NCBI GenBank assembly: GCA_002433485.1
Contig: DJIF01000092.1
Coordinates: 15,078-79,077 of the forward strand
Origin: Deltaproteobacteria bacterium UBA6601
GTDB lineage: Bacteria > Myxococcota_A > UBA796 > UBA9615
Direction of reading: 5' to 3'
Length of the DNA: 64,000 nt
Shown: piece by piece, positions 53,493 to 61,253 of the stretch
How the letters are laid out: each line of letters opens with the position of its first letter
Numbering within the stretch: position 1 is the first letter of the stretch
Program-made: the position numbers and the translations under genes
Notes under the pieces: model-generated
Database searches by the model: none
Told to the model about the DNA's origin: nothing
What the model saw: the letters and a program-made list of their open reading frames with translations, nothing else

Positions 53493-53960
53493 TCAGGACT
53501 TAGACTCAGTCACGCCTGCGTGATTGAGGGTCAAGGTCTCGATCGCCAGCTCAGAAGAGCCAGCGTTCAAGCCCGGAGCCTCCCACGACTTAGGCCAGGC
53601 ATCCTTGAGGTTCCAGATCCGTAAGGTGGTGTCGTTGTTCCGATCGAGCATCGTGATTTTGACGTTCTTGCGACAATCAAGTGAGGCGCTCTCGCTCGCA
53701 ACGGTCTCCCACCAGTCCCAGAAGAAGGTAGCGTCACCGAGTCCCTTTTTGAGCGTCACCGGCCCCCAGCTCACCCGCCCGGGGAACTTATGGGTGCGAG
53801 AGTTCAAGCCGCCCTCTTTGATCTCAAACTCCTCCACCTCTCCCTTGAGACCGCTCACCTCGGTAAACATGCCCTTAATTCCAGAGTCACCGGCCTCCAC
53901 CAGAAAGTTGAAGCCTGCGTAAGGATCATCGCCGTAACTGCTTACCGGATCGTCGGCCAT
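53493..53960 (-). CDS. Tail tube protein (gp19-like), fourth paralogue
   Basis: A 155-residue T4 gp19-type tube protein: YAGFNFLVEAGDSGIKGMFT, VEEFEIKEGGLNSRTHKFPG, VTLKKGLG, and the closing WPKSWEAPGLNAGSSELAI pattern shared with the other three tube genes in this block. It lies between the second sheath and the LysM protein, the place of the baseplate-adaptor tube (Afp5-like). That suggests it forms the first tube ring on the hub. Confidence 0.92.
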   Translation of the reverse strand: MADDPVSSYGDDPYAGFNFLVEAGDSGIKGMFTEVSGLKGEVEEFEIKEGGLNSRTHKFPGRVSWGPVTLKKGLGDATFFWDWWETVASESASLDCRKNVKITMLDRNNDTTLRIWNLKDAWPKSWEAPGLNAGSSELAIETLTLNHAGVTESKS

Positions 53961-53970
53961 GGGAGACTCC

Positions 53971-55434
53971 TCAATCGACGATTTCGTCGCCGTAGGTGAG
54001 CTTTAGGTGAACAAATTCATTGGTCTGCACCGGATTGACCCATACGTCTACAACCAGAGTGCCGGCATCGATCACGGACTGGGGGTTGTTCTCGTTGTTG
54101 CAGACCACCACGAAGGCCTCGCTGGGGATCTCTCCTTGCAGAGCGCCCTTCTCCCAGAGATCCTTCAGGAAGTAACGAACATCTCGAGCCACACGCTGCC
54201 GGAGCGACTCGTCGTTGGACTCAAACACCGCCCACTGATTGTCAAACTCAATCTGCTTGCCGATATAGCCGATCAGACGGCGCACGTTGACGAAGCGCCA
54301 GGTGGGATCTTCACACAGCGTCCTGGCACCCCACACCACTACGCCCTTACCTACCCGGGTGTGAAGCAGGTTCACTGCCTCACGCTGCAGCATATTGGTG
54401 GGTTGCTCATCGATGTGCTGGGCGAGGTCCAGAATTCCCTTAACCTCTTCATTTGCTGGCGGCTTCATAACCCCGACAGGACCATTCTCATCATCGGATC
54501 GGGCAAAGACTCCAGAGACTGCCGCTGTTGGAGGCACGAGCATTCCCTTGAGGTCCTGAACCCATGGCCAATACACACCAATAGACGACAGGGTCACCTC
54601 CTGGCGAGCTAGAATCGCGCGGCTCGCAGCCAGCGCATCGAGGGTCAAGGCCACTTCAACGGGAACATCCTCTCGGCGCTGCCACCGCTCGGCTCGGTAC
54701 CAGGGGACCAATGCCTGGACGGTCAACTCGTCATCGCTCAGCTCAAACCCCTCAGCCCGCGCCCGCAGTCGCTCTTCCTGCTGAAGGACGCTGAGAGGAG
54801 GAGCACCGCTGGCGACAAAGAAGCGATTGCCGCTGGCTCGACAGAATCCGGCAACCAGTGCCCACAACCGGGGCAGCAGGTGGACCTGACAGGTCCACAG
54901 CTCTGGCAACACCACCTGGTTGATGACGCCATCACCAAAATCATCAAGGCGCTCCAGAGCCCAGAGATGGAAGTGCAGGATGGCGGCGGCCTCCCGCTGT
55001 TCTGCCAGTTCTACCGGGTCCAACTCCGCCTCAGCTCCCTCGAGCTGGCTGGGATCAAAAGGAGGCACATAGAAGCTGAGATCGATGAGGTGGAGATCTG
55101 ACCCGCCATTCCGAAAGTACATGCGCGCCAATGCAGGATGCCGGGTACGATACTCACCAGCGAACTGCTCCTCTTCCCAGCGGGCCATGCGTCGATAGCG
55201 AAGAGTGAACTGACACTCGGCGCCGTCCGGCGAGCCGGGCAGCTGCTGCACAAAGGCTCGCTGAAGCTCCAGCTCCTCATCCTCGCCAAAGGGCGCCGCG
55301 CTGCGCCGCACCCGCAACAGACAAGCGACATCGGTCCGAACCCTGGTGTCATGTCTTGGCAGCCGGTCAACGGCACCAAAGACCAGGCCTGGTCTCAGCT
55401 CAAGGGCATCGCTGTCGCTACCGATGAAGTCCAT
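53971..55434 (-). CDS. Contractile sheath protein, second (variant) copy
   Basis: The C-terminal third has the sheath signature: VVWGARTL, WRFVNVRRLIGYIGKQIEF, QWAVFESNDESLRQRV, LKDLWEKGAL, EAFVVVCNNENNP and the final VNPVQTNEFVHLKL. The N-terminal 300 residues differ strongly from the first sheath and are rich in Arg and Glu. Injection systems often use sheath variants for the baseplate-proximal or outer ring. Its position after the tail assembly genes and beside the fourth tube gene fits a baseplate-proximal role. Confidence 0.9.
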   Translation of the reverse strand: MDFIGSDSDALELRPGLVFGAVDRLPRHDTRVRTDVACLLRVRRSAAPFGEDEELELQRAFVQQLPGSPDGAECQFTLRYRRMARWEEEQFAGEYRTRHPALARMYFRNGGSDLHLIDLSFYVPPFDPSQLEGAEAELDPVELAEQREAAAILHFHLWALERLDDFGDGVINQVVLPELWTCQVHLLPRLWALVAGFCRASGNRFFVASGAPPLSVLQQEERLRARAEGFELSDDELTVQALVPWYRAERWQRREDVPVEVALTLDALAASRAILARQEVTLSSIGVYWPWVQDLKGMLVPPTAAVSGVFARSDDENGPVGVMKPPANEEVKGILDLAQHIDEQPTNMLQREAVNLLHTRVGKGVVVWGARTLCEDPTWRFVNVRRLIGYIGKQIEFDNQWAVFESNDESLRQRVARDVRYFLKDLWEKGALQGEIPSEAFVVVCNNENNPQSVIDAGTLVVDVWVNPVQTNEFVHLKLTYGDEIVD

Positions 55435-55454
55435 GATTCAGAAAATTCCGACGT

Positions 55455-55646
55455 TCAGCTCGAGAAGCTTTGGTTGATCTTGCGGTTGATGGAAGCGATC
55501 TCCCGGGCCCATAGGTGTCGCTCCTTGTGGGAGAGGTCCATGATTTGCTCCGGGGACCAGTGAAAGTGATAGGCGATATAGGCTACCTCCTGGTGGAGTC
55601 GATCCAGGGGGTAGCGAACTATTCCCCCAGGCTGCCAAACTCCTTC
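55455..55646 (-). CDS. Small CIS protein lacking a normal start; candidate -1 frameshift product
   Basis: The frame gives RYPLDRLHQEVAYIAYHFHW followed by SPEQIMDLSHKERHLWAREI and ends at 55455. It matches the plan of short proteins of about 60 residues found after the tail assembly gene in other injection loci. Between the preceding in-frame stop (55649-55647) and the motif there is no ATG, GTG or TTG; only CTG at 55607 (or ATA) could initiate. The frame is -1 relative to the upstream tail assembly gene, which ends at 55619 in the G-run ctgggggaatag. A frameshifted fusion like lambda G-GT is therefore possible. Confidence 0.6.
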   Translation of the reverse strand, partial: EGVWQPGGIVRYPLDRLHQEVAYIAYHFHWSPEQIMDLSHKERHLWAREIASINRKINQSFSS

Positions 55647-55981
55647 TCAAAGGCGGCGCCACACTCTGGGCACTTCACCTCGACCGAAACCTCATCTTCG
55701 TTAATCCGGTTGTAGAGCTCTTCCAGGTAGCGCAGATCCGCTGCGAAGAGATTCTCCATAATCCCGGTGTGAATGCTCTCAATACTGCCCAGCCTGGTCA
55801 CCACCCGGGAGAGCAGAACGATGATCATGTAGGCCTTATTGCGAGAAACTCGCGGGTCCGTGAGGGGAACGATCTCATCCTTGGCGTTAGCGAGACGCAT
55901 GACGCCCTTACGATGCAGATTGCCCTCTTTATCGATGTAGCCCTTGGGCAGAGTGAACTCGTATTCAGTCTTCAGTTCCAT
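55619..55981 (-). CDS. Tail assembly protein (chaperone-type)
   Basis: It starts at ATG 55981 with a gagg Shine-Dalgarno. The 120-residue sequence (FTLPKGYIDKEGNLHRKGVM, then RLANAKDEIVPLTDPRV and AYMIIVLLSRVVTRLGSI) is like small proteins of injection loci related to tail assembly chaperones. A CPECGAAF stretch near the end adds a possible metal site. The stop codon lies just inside the following small reading frame (see the 55455-55646 entry). Confidence 0.78.
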   Translation of the reverse strand: MELKTEYEFTLPKGYIDKEGNLHRKGVMRLANAKDEIVPLTDPRVSRNKAYMIIVLLSRVVTRLGSIESIHTGIMENLFAADLRYLEELYNRINEDEVSVEVKCPECGAAFEKEFGSLGE

Positions 55982-56040
55982 GTTCAACCTCGCTCGCTAG
56001 AGCGCTCCTTCCTTTGCGATGAACGGATGTACACCGCCGC

Positions 56041-56496
56041 TCAACTCTTGCTGAATTCAGCCCACTCCACTGCAAGCTCGACCTTCTCAATCGCCATATC
56101 GCTGGACCCGGCGGTCAAACCCGGCCCCTCCCAGGAGACCGGCCAGGCCCGATAAAAGTTGTAGCGAGCCTGCTCCTCGCCTTCCTGATTGAGAAAAACC
56201 ACCGCCCCGCTGCGACGCGAGTCATCACCGTTGATGATCTCCTGACGCCACTTCGCCAGGTCCTCGTTCTGAGATAGGCCGCGCTCCAGCACGATGTTAT
56301 TGAAGGTGACCCGTCCCGGCTTGCGCCGAACCGACTTGTCGCCGCCAAGCTTGAACTCAATGACGTCCTGCTTGTTGCCGATTCCCGAGACCGACTTGAA
56401 AGAGCCGGCAATGGCATTATCAAAGTCGAGCAGGAAGCGGTACGCCGGCAAGTAGGCGTGGGCGGGGCTGGTCGAATTGTTATTGTTATCGGCCAT
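56041..56496 (-). CDS. Tail tube protein (gp19-like), third paralogue
   Basis: A 151-residue tube protein with YLPAYRFLLDFDNAIAGSFK, VIEFKLGGDKSVRRKPGRVT, FNNIVLERGLSQNED and WPVSWEGPGLTAGSSDMAI. It starts 3 bp after the preceding tube gene, so the two are translated together. Four tube paralogues are more than the one or two of typical type VI or R-type systems and resemble the multi-tube layout of Afp/PVC-like loci. Confidence 0.93.
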   Translation of the reverse strand: MADNNNNSTSPAHAYLPAYRFLLDFDNAIAGSFKSVSGIGNKQDVIEFKLGGDKSVRRKPGRVTFNNIVLERGLSQNEDLAKWRQEIINGDDSRRSGAVVFLNQEGEEQARYNFYRAWPVSWEGPGLTAGSSDMAIEKVELAVEWAEFSKS

Positions 56497-56499
56497 CGC

Positions 56500-56952
56500 C
56501 TACTCCCACTCACTCCAGCCCACCGCCAGCTCGAACTTGTCGAGGGCAACAGCAGAGCTATCTGCGCTCAGCTCGGGACCCGACCAGGAGCAGGGGTATG
56601 CCTCGAAGAAGTTAAAGCGACGCACCTCCTCCTGCTGCCCATCGATCAAAATGATGGAGCCTGAGCGGCGGTCGTCCTCACCCTTGATGACCTTATTAAT
56701 CCACTTCAGCAGATCTTTGTTGTTGGTCATGCCCCGCGACAAGGTGACGTTCTCGTACTCGATGTTGCCTGGCTGATGAACCTTGTGGCGGTTGTCACCG
56801 TGGGTGACATCTCGCTTTTCGATCTTGATGCCGCCGCCCGAGATGGCGTTAAAACCGGCAACGATCTTCTTTTCGTCATCTTCGTCGGACTCAATTTCCA
56901 AATAGAAATTGTGTGCGCCGTACAGAATTTCTGTGACCTGCTCTCGGGCCAT
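56500..56952 (-). CDS. Tail tube protein (gp19-like), second paralogue
   Basis: A 150-residue tube protein: ILYGAHNFYLEIESDEDDEK, ISGGGIKIEKRDVTHGDN, YENVTLSRGMTNNKDLLKWI and YPCSWSGPELSADSSAVAL. It has an aaggag Shine-Dalgarno. It is preceded by an intergenic gap of about 140 bp that contains two hairpins, which may set its level relative to the first tube gene. Confidence 0.93.
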   Translation of the reverse strand: MAREQVTEILYGAHNFYLEIESDEDDEKKIVAGFNAISGGGIKIEKRDVTHGDNRHKVHQPGNIEYENVTLSRGMTNNKDLLKWINKVIKGEDDRRSGSIILIDGQQEEVRRFNFFEAYPCSWSGPELSADSSAVALDKFELAVGWSEWE

Positions 56953-57003
56953 TTCTCTACTCCTTGGGGGCCCGCGCTTGAACGGGAAGGCCGGTTGGAG
57001 TCA

Positions 57004-57068
57004 GCCGACCCGAAGGTCGGCAAGGGGTGCAGCCCCCTCCCGTCTCAGACTAATCAAAAGACGGGAGG
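57004..57068 (-). promoter_or_regulatory. Two hairpins between first and second tube genes
   Basis: Read in the direction of transcription, cctcccgtct (57068-57059) pairs with agacgggagg (57045-57036) through a 13-nt loop, a perfect 10-bp stem. Next, gccgacc pairs with ggtcggc (57021-57004) around a 4-nt loop. No T-run follows either, so they are not classic terminators. RNA processing, stabilisation or partial attenuation is plausible. Confidence 0.5.
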
Positions 57069-57091
57069 AAGGCCACGAAATCAATGCCCTG

Positions 57092-57544
57092 CTAGGAGCG
57101 CTTGACCTGCTCGACGGCGAGCTCGATCTTCTCAATCGCCATGCCGGACTGGTCACCGGCAAAGTCCGGCACATTCCACTTGCACGGCCAGGCGTTGAAA
57201 AACTCATAGCGCGCAGCCTCAGTGACACCATCGTGGTCGAGGATGATGACTGCGCCGGAGCGCCGATCAATCTCGCCCTCCTCGATGGCCTTACGCCAAT
57301 CCCAAAGGTCGTCGGTGGCGGTGTAGCCGCGCTCGAGGACGATGTTGCTGTAGGTGGTACGGCCGGGCTTCTTGCGCACGCGCACATCGTTGCCCTGCTT
57401 GAACTCAATGACTTCAGTCGTCGAGTCCATTCCAGAGACGGACTTGAAGCCGCCTACGATCTGCTTGGCGTCACCGGTGACACCTTCGATCTCAAGGTGG
57501 AAGTTAAATGCTGCGTACAGCGTCTCAGTTCCCTTATCAGCCAT
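57092..57544 (-). CDS. Tail tube protein (gp19-like), first paralogue, probable major tube
   Basis: A 150-residue tube protein: LYAAFNFHLEIEGVTGDAK, VIEFKQGNDVRVRKKPGRTT, YSNIVLERGYTATDDLWDW and WPCKWNVPDFAGDQSGMAI. The Shine-Dalgarno ggag is followed by a run of A before ATG 57544, suggesting strong translation. Being the first tube gene after the sheath, it is the best candidate for the main inner tube. Confidence 0.94.
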   Translation of the reverse strand: MADKGTETLYAAFNFHLEIEGVTGDAKQIVGGFKSVSGMDSTTEVIEFKQGNDVRVRKKPGRTTYSNIVLERGYTATDDLWDWRKAIEEGEIDRRSGAVIILDHDGVTEAARYEFFNAWPCKWNVPDFAGDQSGMAIEKIELAVEQVKRS

Positions 57545-57626
57545 TTTTTTCTCCGTTTATTGGCAGATAGTGAGCCGGACTCGCGCCCGGGATTTCACTC
57601 CAGCACCACGCTGGGGCGAGTTAAGT

Positions 57627-57652
57627 TCTCCCCCCGGAAGCCCGGGGGGAGA
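57627..57652 (-). promoter_or_regulatory. GC-rich perfect hairpin between sheath and first tube gene
   Basis: tctccccccgg (57627-57637) and ccggggggaga (57642-57652) form a perfect 11-bp stem with a 4-nt loop, 36 bp after the sheath stop. No T-run follows on the minus strand. Such a stem could act as a 3' end stabiliser, a weak attenuator or a processing site that sets the sheath-to-tube ratio. Confidence 0.6.
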
Positions 57653-57687
57653 TCATTGTATTCAGGTCGCCGAAGCGATCGAGGGAT

Positions 57688-59364
57688 TTATTCGCTGACG
57701 CGTGCGCCACCGTCCCACTGCCCAATCTTGAAGACCACAAACTCAGCGGGCTTCACCGGGCAGATACCGATCTCAACGTTGACATAGCCAGCGTCGACCT
57801 CCTCAGTCGGATTGGTCTCCTCATCACACTTGACGTAGAAGGCCTCATCAGCGGTCTTTCCAACCAAAGCACCCGAGGACCAGACCCGACTCAGGAAGGC
57901 CCAGATGTTCCTCTTGAGGCGCGCCCACAGGCGATGGTCGTTGGGCTCAAAGACCGCCCACTGGCTGCCCAGCTGGATGGTCTTCTCGATCATGATGAAG
58001 AGCCGTCGCACGTTGATGTACTTCCAGCTCGGATTGCTCAAGGTTGACAGGGTTCGAGCGCCCCAGACCCGCACACCGCGACCACCAAAGTCACGGATGC
58101 AGTTGATGCCGCGCACGTTGTAGGCGGCCTGCTCCCGAGCATTGATGTTGTAGGCCAGGCCCTGAATACCGGCGACGGTCTCATTGGCTGGAGCCTTGTG
58201 GACTCCTCGAGTGCCATCAACCCGCGCGAAGATGCCGGCCATGAAGCCCGAGGGCGGCACCGTAACTTCGGTAGCAAAGGTCTTGTCCTTGTCGTTAAAG
58301 GGGTTGGCGACCTTCAGCCAGGGCACATACATAGCGCCGAAGCCCTTATCAGAAGCGGGCAACAGCCCCTCCTTCTCGATCTCCTCGCCCTGCATGCGCT
58401 CCTTGGGACCATCAATGATGGCAAAGCAATCAAAGCGCTGCTCACAGTACTCGAGCACTTCCTTCTGCTGATTATGGCTGAGACCCGGACCAGCGAGGAT
58501 CTGGAGATCATTCTCGAGATCATCAAAGGCACCCAGACCCTCACGGGGCTGAGAGGGATTCACCAGCGGCACATCGGCACTCTCCGCGCAGAGCAGATAG
58601 GGGTAGGCGATACCGCCACCATTCTTGAAGAATCCAGAGACGCTCATCACAAAGTTGAAGACCTCGGGAACGTTGAGGAACTTCAGGTATGCATCCTCAA
58701 GGGCTTCAGGATCGCTGCGCAGGCTGGTGTTGCCGTACAGTTCGATCTGCAGCGTCTCGAAGAAAGCGCGCATAAAGTTGTTGAACTGGGTCGGGTTGGT
58801 GACCTTGGTCGGACCCACCGCGAAACGGGTCAAGCCGCCAGCAACCTTGCAGTCAGACCCGCCAAAGGCAGAAACGACGTCAGGTACCGAACTGGGAGCA
58901 TACTTCTCAATCGCCCCCGCTGTGCTCAGCTGATCAATAAGCGAGGCGATCGCTGCACGGTCACGGGTGATGACAGCACCCTTAGCGTCGACGTTGGCCG
59001 CCGAAGTCTCGACTTTAGCCTTGCCCATCTCAACCGTCGCGGTGTCACCCTTAACGGTCACCTTGGCCTTAGCGCCAAACAGCTTGCCCCAGGTGTTGAG
59101 ATCGGCAACATCGCCACCGCTCAGACCGAGGCCAGCAATCAGGCCACCCACATCATCGACCTTGGCCTTGGCGTCGGGCGCCATGCTTCCAGACAGTCGC
59201 TTGAGCTGGGCCTCACCCTTCGAGTTATTCCAACGGACCTCAGAGAAGGCCGAGATCGGGATCACCCCAAGGAAACCAGCGTTTGACGTCGAGACGGCCT
59301 CGAGCGGCTTGCTGCCAGACTCCATTTCCTGGATGTAGACACCGGGTGTCTGATAATTGGGCAT
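57688..59364 (-). CDS. Contractile sheath protein, major copy
   Basis: A 558-residue tail sheath. The N-terminus NYQTPGVYIQEMESGSKPLE is the classic opening. A central insertion (about 60-160) is variable. The C-terminal domain has VWGARTLSTLSNPSWKYINV, RRLFIMIEKTIQLGSQWAVF, EPNDHRLWARLKRNIWAFL, SRVWSSGALVGKTADEAFYV and PVKPAEFVVFKIGQ. It makes the contractile outer cylinder that drives tube expulsion. Confidence 0.97.
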   Translation of the reverse strand: MPNYQTPGVYIQEMESGSKPLEAVSTSNAGFLGVIPISAFSEVRWNNSKGEAQLKRLSGSMAPDAKAKVDDVGGLIAGLGLSGGDVADLNTWGKLFGAKAKVTVKGDTATVEMGKAKVETSAANVDAKGAVITRDRAAIASLIDQLSTAGAIEKYAPSSVPDVVSAFGGSDCKVAGGLTRFAVGPTKVTNPTQFNNFMRAFFETLQIELYGNTSLRSDPEALEDAYLKFLNVPEVFNFVMSVSGFFKNGGGIAYPYLLCAESADVPLVNPSQPREGLGAFDDLENDLQILAGPGLSHNQQKEVLEYCEQRFDCFAIIDGPKERMQGEEIEKEGLLPASDKGFGAMYVPWLKVANPFNDKDKTFATEVTVPPSGFMAGIFARVDGTRGVHKAPANETVAGIQGLAYNINAREQAAYNVRGINCIRDFGGRGVRVWGARTLSTLSNPSWKYINVRRLFIMIEKTIQLGSQWAVFEPNDHRLWARLKRNIWAFLSRVWSSGALVGKTADEAFYVKCDEETNPTEEVDAGYVNVEIGICPVKPAEFVVFKIGQWDGGARVSE

Positions 59365-59370
59365 GAAATA

Positions 59371-59874
59371 TCACTCCTTCTTTAGCTGAATAGGCCGCAG
59401 GGCAGGAATGTCCTGGGGCCGAAGGCGCCTCCGCGCCGGTTTGAAGTCCATATCCGCAGGTCGAACTCGTCTATGGGGCGGCACCATTTCGGGCCGAGGC
59501 CGTCTCGCGACCAGTTCACGCCTGTCGGATTCCCTCTCAAATAGGGCCGGGTCAGGGACCCAGTCCACGTTACTGCGCCACAAAAGGAACCACGAGACGG
59601 GGAGAAGTTCTCCCTGCTCGCCTTCCCAGGGACCGGAAAAATACCTAATCGGGCGACTTGTTGCCAGTCCACCGGCCTTTTCCCGCTGCAGTGTCTCGAA
59701 GCGCAGTGCGCGAACACTGCCGCGTTCACTGACACGCTCGCCCCAGCCTTCCCGATCCACCGCAAAAGAAGCGGCTCCCACCAGACTTCGGTCAAACACT
59801 GAACGCCGCTCGGCGCGGGCCGCAATTCGCTCCTCGAGCGGTCCTTGTTCCTCAGCGGAAACGTCGTCAATCAC
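59371..59874 (-). CDS. Arg-rich hypothetical protein between spike and sheath genes
   Basis: There are 167 residues, about one fifth Arg, with few hydrophobic segments and no signal peptide. The middle (RPIRYFSGPWEGEQGELLPV, WRSNVDWVPDPALFERE) may fold; the end is a basic Arg/Pro tail. The start ATG overlaps the stop of the second spike (TGA within ATGA) and the stop lies 6 bp before the sheath start, which supports it as a real gene over a competing frame at the same place. No family recognised. A spike-loading adaptor is possible by position. Confidence 0.6.
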   Translation of the reverse strand: MIDDVSAEEQGPLEERIAARAERRSVFDRSLVGAASFAVDREGWGERVSERGSVRALRFETLQREKAGGLATSRPIRYFSGPWEGEQGELLPVSWFLLWRSNVDWVPDPALFERESDRRELVARRPRPEMVPPHRRVRPADMDFKPARRRLRPQDIPALRPIQLKKE

Positions 59875-60524
59875 GCCGAGAAATCCAGCTTTGGGCCCTT
59901 GAGGCTGACTCCAGCGCTGCCCTTGACGTCTACCTTGCCATCGGACTTCAGCTCCAGCTTGCTGCTGGCCATCTGCTTGCAGGAGGCAGAAGCTTTGAGC
60001 TCCATGTCGGCGCCAGCCTCCACCTTAAGGGTCCCGCCCACCTTAAGGACAATGTCTTTACTCGCGGTGAGCTTGATCGCCTTGTCTTTGGACAACAACT
60101 CAACCTTGGTCTTGCCACCCTTGCTCTCTACGGTGATGTGCTCCCCGCCGTTCTTGTCATTTGCCACCAGGTGGTGACCAGAGCGCGAATAAAAGATGCG
60201 CTCATCGTTGTTGCCATCGGCGTTATCAAAAGGTGGCTTGGACTTACCGTTATGCACCCCACCGACCACAACCGGCAGATCAGGATTGCCATTTACAAAG
60301 CGCAACAAGACCTCGTCCTCTTTCTCAGGCAGGCAAGCAAAGCCCATCTCCTTACCGGCCATCAAGGTGCGCACCCGGGCCCAGGCACTCTGTACATCTC
60401 CACTCGGACGGACAAAACGAACCTGGACCCGATACAGACCTTCAGGGTCCTTGTTATCAACGACGGTTCCAACCTGAATTCCGATCAGGCGCTGGCCGAG
60501 ACTCTCAGGACGAAACAACTGCAC
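59871..60524 (-). CDS. Spike protein (gp5/VgrG-type OB fold plus beta-helix), second copy
   Basis: The N-terminal OB-fold region has GTVVDNKDPEGLYRVQVRF, SAWARVRTLMAGKEMGFACL and PEKEDEVLLRFVNGNPDLPV, the phage baseplate V pattern. NADGNNDERIFYSRSGHHL begins the beta-helix with repeats such as IKLTASKDIVLKVGGTLKVE. No lysozyme or effector domain is attached. It lies 27 bp after the first spike gene. It keeps three Cys residues absent from the first copy. Confidence 0.93.
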   Translation of the reverse strand: MQLFRPESLGQRLIGIQVGTVVDNKDPEGLYRVQVRFVRPSGDVQSAWARVRTLMAGKEMGFACLPEKEDEVLLRFVNGNPDLPVVVGGVHNGKSKPPFDNADGNNDERIFYSRSGHHLVANDKNGGEHITVESKGGKTKVELLSKDKAIKLTASKDIVLKVGGTLKVEAGADMELKASASCKQMASSKLELKSDGKVDVKGSAGVSLKGPKLDFSA

Positions 60525-60551
60525 GCGATGCCCCTCCGCTGCGGCCAGACC

Positions 60552-61202
60552 TCAATTGAGGCTTACCGTGGCGCCCTTCACCGTGACTCCGCTGCCGCCT
60601 TGCACGGTGGCCGATGAACCGGCCGAGGCTTCCAGCGCAGAACCAGCCTTGAAGGTAGCGTTGCTGCCGGCCTTCATCTCGATGTCCTTGGCCTCCACCT
60701 TGAAGTTGGAGTCAGCCTTGATGTTGATGTCCCCTTTAGAGGTAATGGTGATGGTCTCCTTCGAAGAATCCATCTCAATCACCAGGCCGCCACTCTTATC
60801 AGTGATGGTGATCTTTTCGCTGCCGGACTTGTCGTCCACCTCGATGACATGGCCGCTGCGCGAGACAAAGGTGCGGATGTTGTTCTCACCATCGGCATTA
60901 TCGAAAGGCGGCTTCTCTTTGCCGTTGAACAAGCTGCCGATGATCACCGGGGTGTTGACATTGCCGTTCACAAAGTCGAGCAGGACCTCATCGTCCTTCT
61001 CTGGATAGATCACAAGGCCCATCTCTTTACCGGCCATTGGAGTGGCCAGACGAGCCCAAGCCGACTTGGTCTCATTGGGTAACCAGGGATACTGAACGAG
61101 GATCCGGCCAATACCTTCAGGATCCTTGTTGTCGACAACGATCCCCTCGATAACGCCGACCGTGGTCGAAGCAAGTCCGGGGGACCAGGGCTGTCGACTC
61201 AT
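60552..61202 (-). CDS. Spike protein (gp5/VgrG-type OB fold plus beta-helix), first copy
   Basis: The OB fold shows GIVVDNKDPEGIGRILVQYP, SAWARLATPMAGKEMGLVIY and PEKDDEVLLDFVNGNVNTPV; the needle part has ITDKSGGLVIEMDSSKETIT and Gly/Ala/Ser-rich end repeats. It begins the whole minus-strand block with a strong aaggag Shine-Dalgarno. Two spike genes in a row may form a mixed trimer or give two tip types. Confidence 0.95.
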   Translation of the reverse strand: MSRQPWSPGLASTTVGVIEGIVVDNKDPEGIGRILVQYPWLPNETKSAWARLATPMAGKEMGLVIYPEKDDEVLLDFVNGNVNTPVIIGSLFNGKEKPPFDNADGENNIRTFVSRSGHVIEVDDKSGSEKITITDKSGGLVIEMDSSKETITITSKGDINIKADSNFKVEAKDIEMKAGSNATFKAGSALEASAGSSATVQGGSGVTVKGATVSLN

Positions 61203-61253
61203 CTGGGCTCCTTAAGGGACCAAGCAACGGGGCGGTGTGCCCGAAGGACGGCT

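Noticed and set aside
59382..59870. Alternative frame encoding a 162-residue protein in the spike-sheath gap
   Set aside because: The frame at 59371-59874 meshes with the start and stop codons of both neighbours; this one does not.
42316..61202. Prophage
   Set aside because: Sheath, tube and baseplate genes are present but no capsid, portal, terminase, integrase or lysis genes; a contractile injection system fits better.
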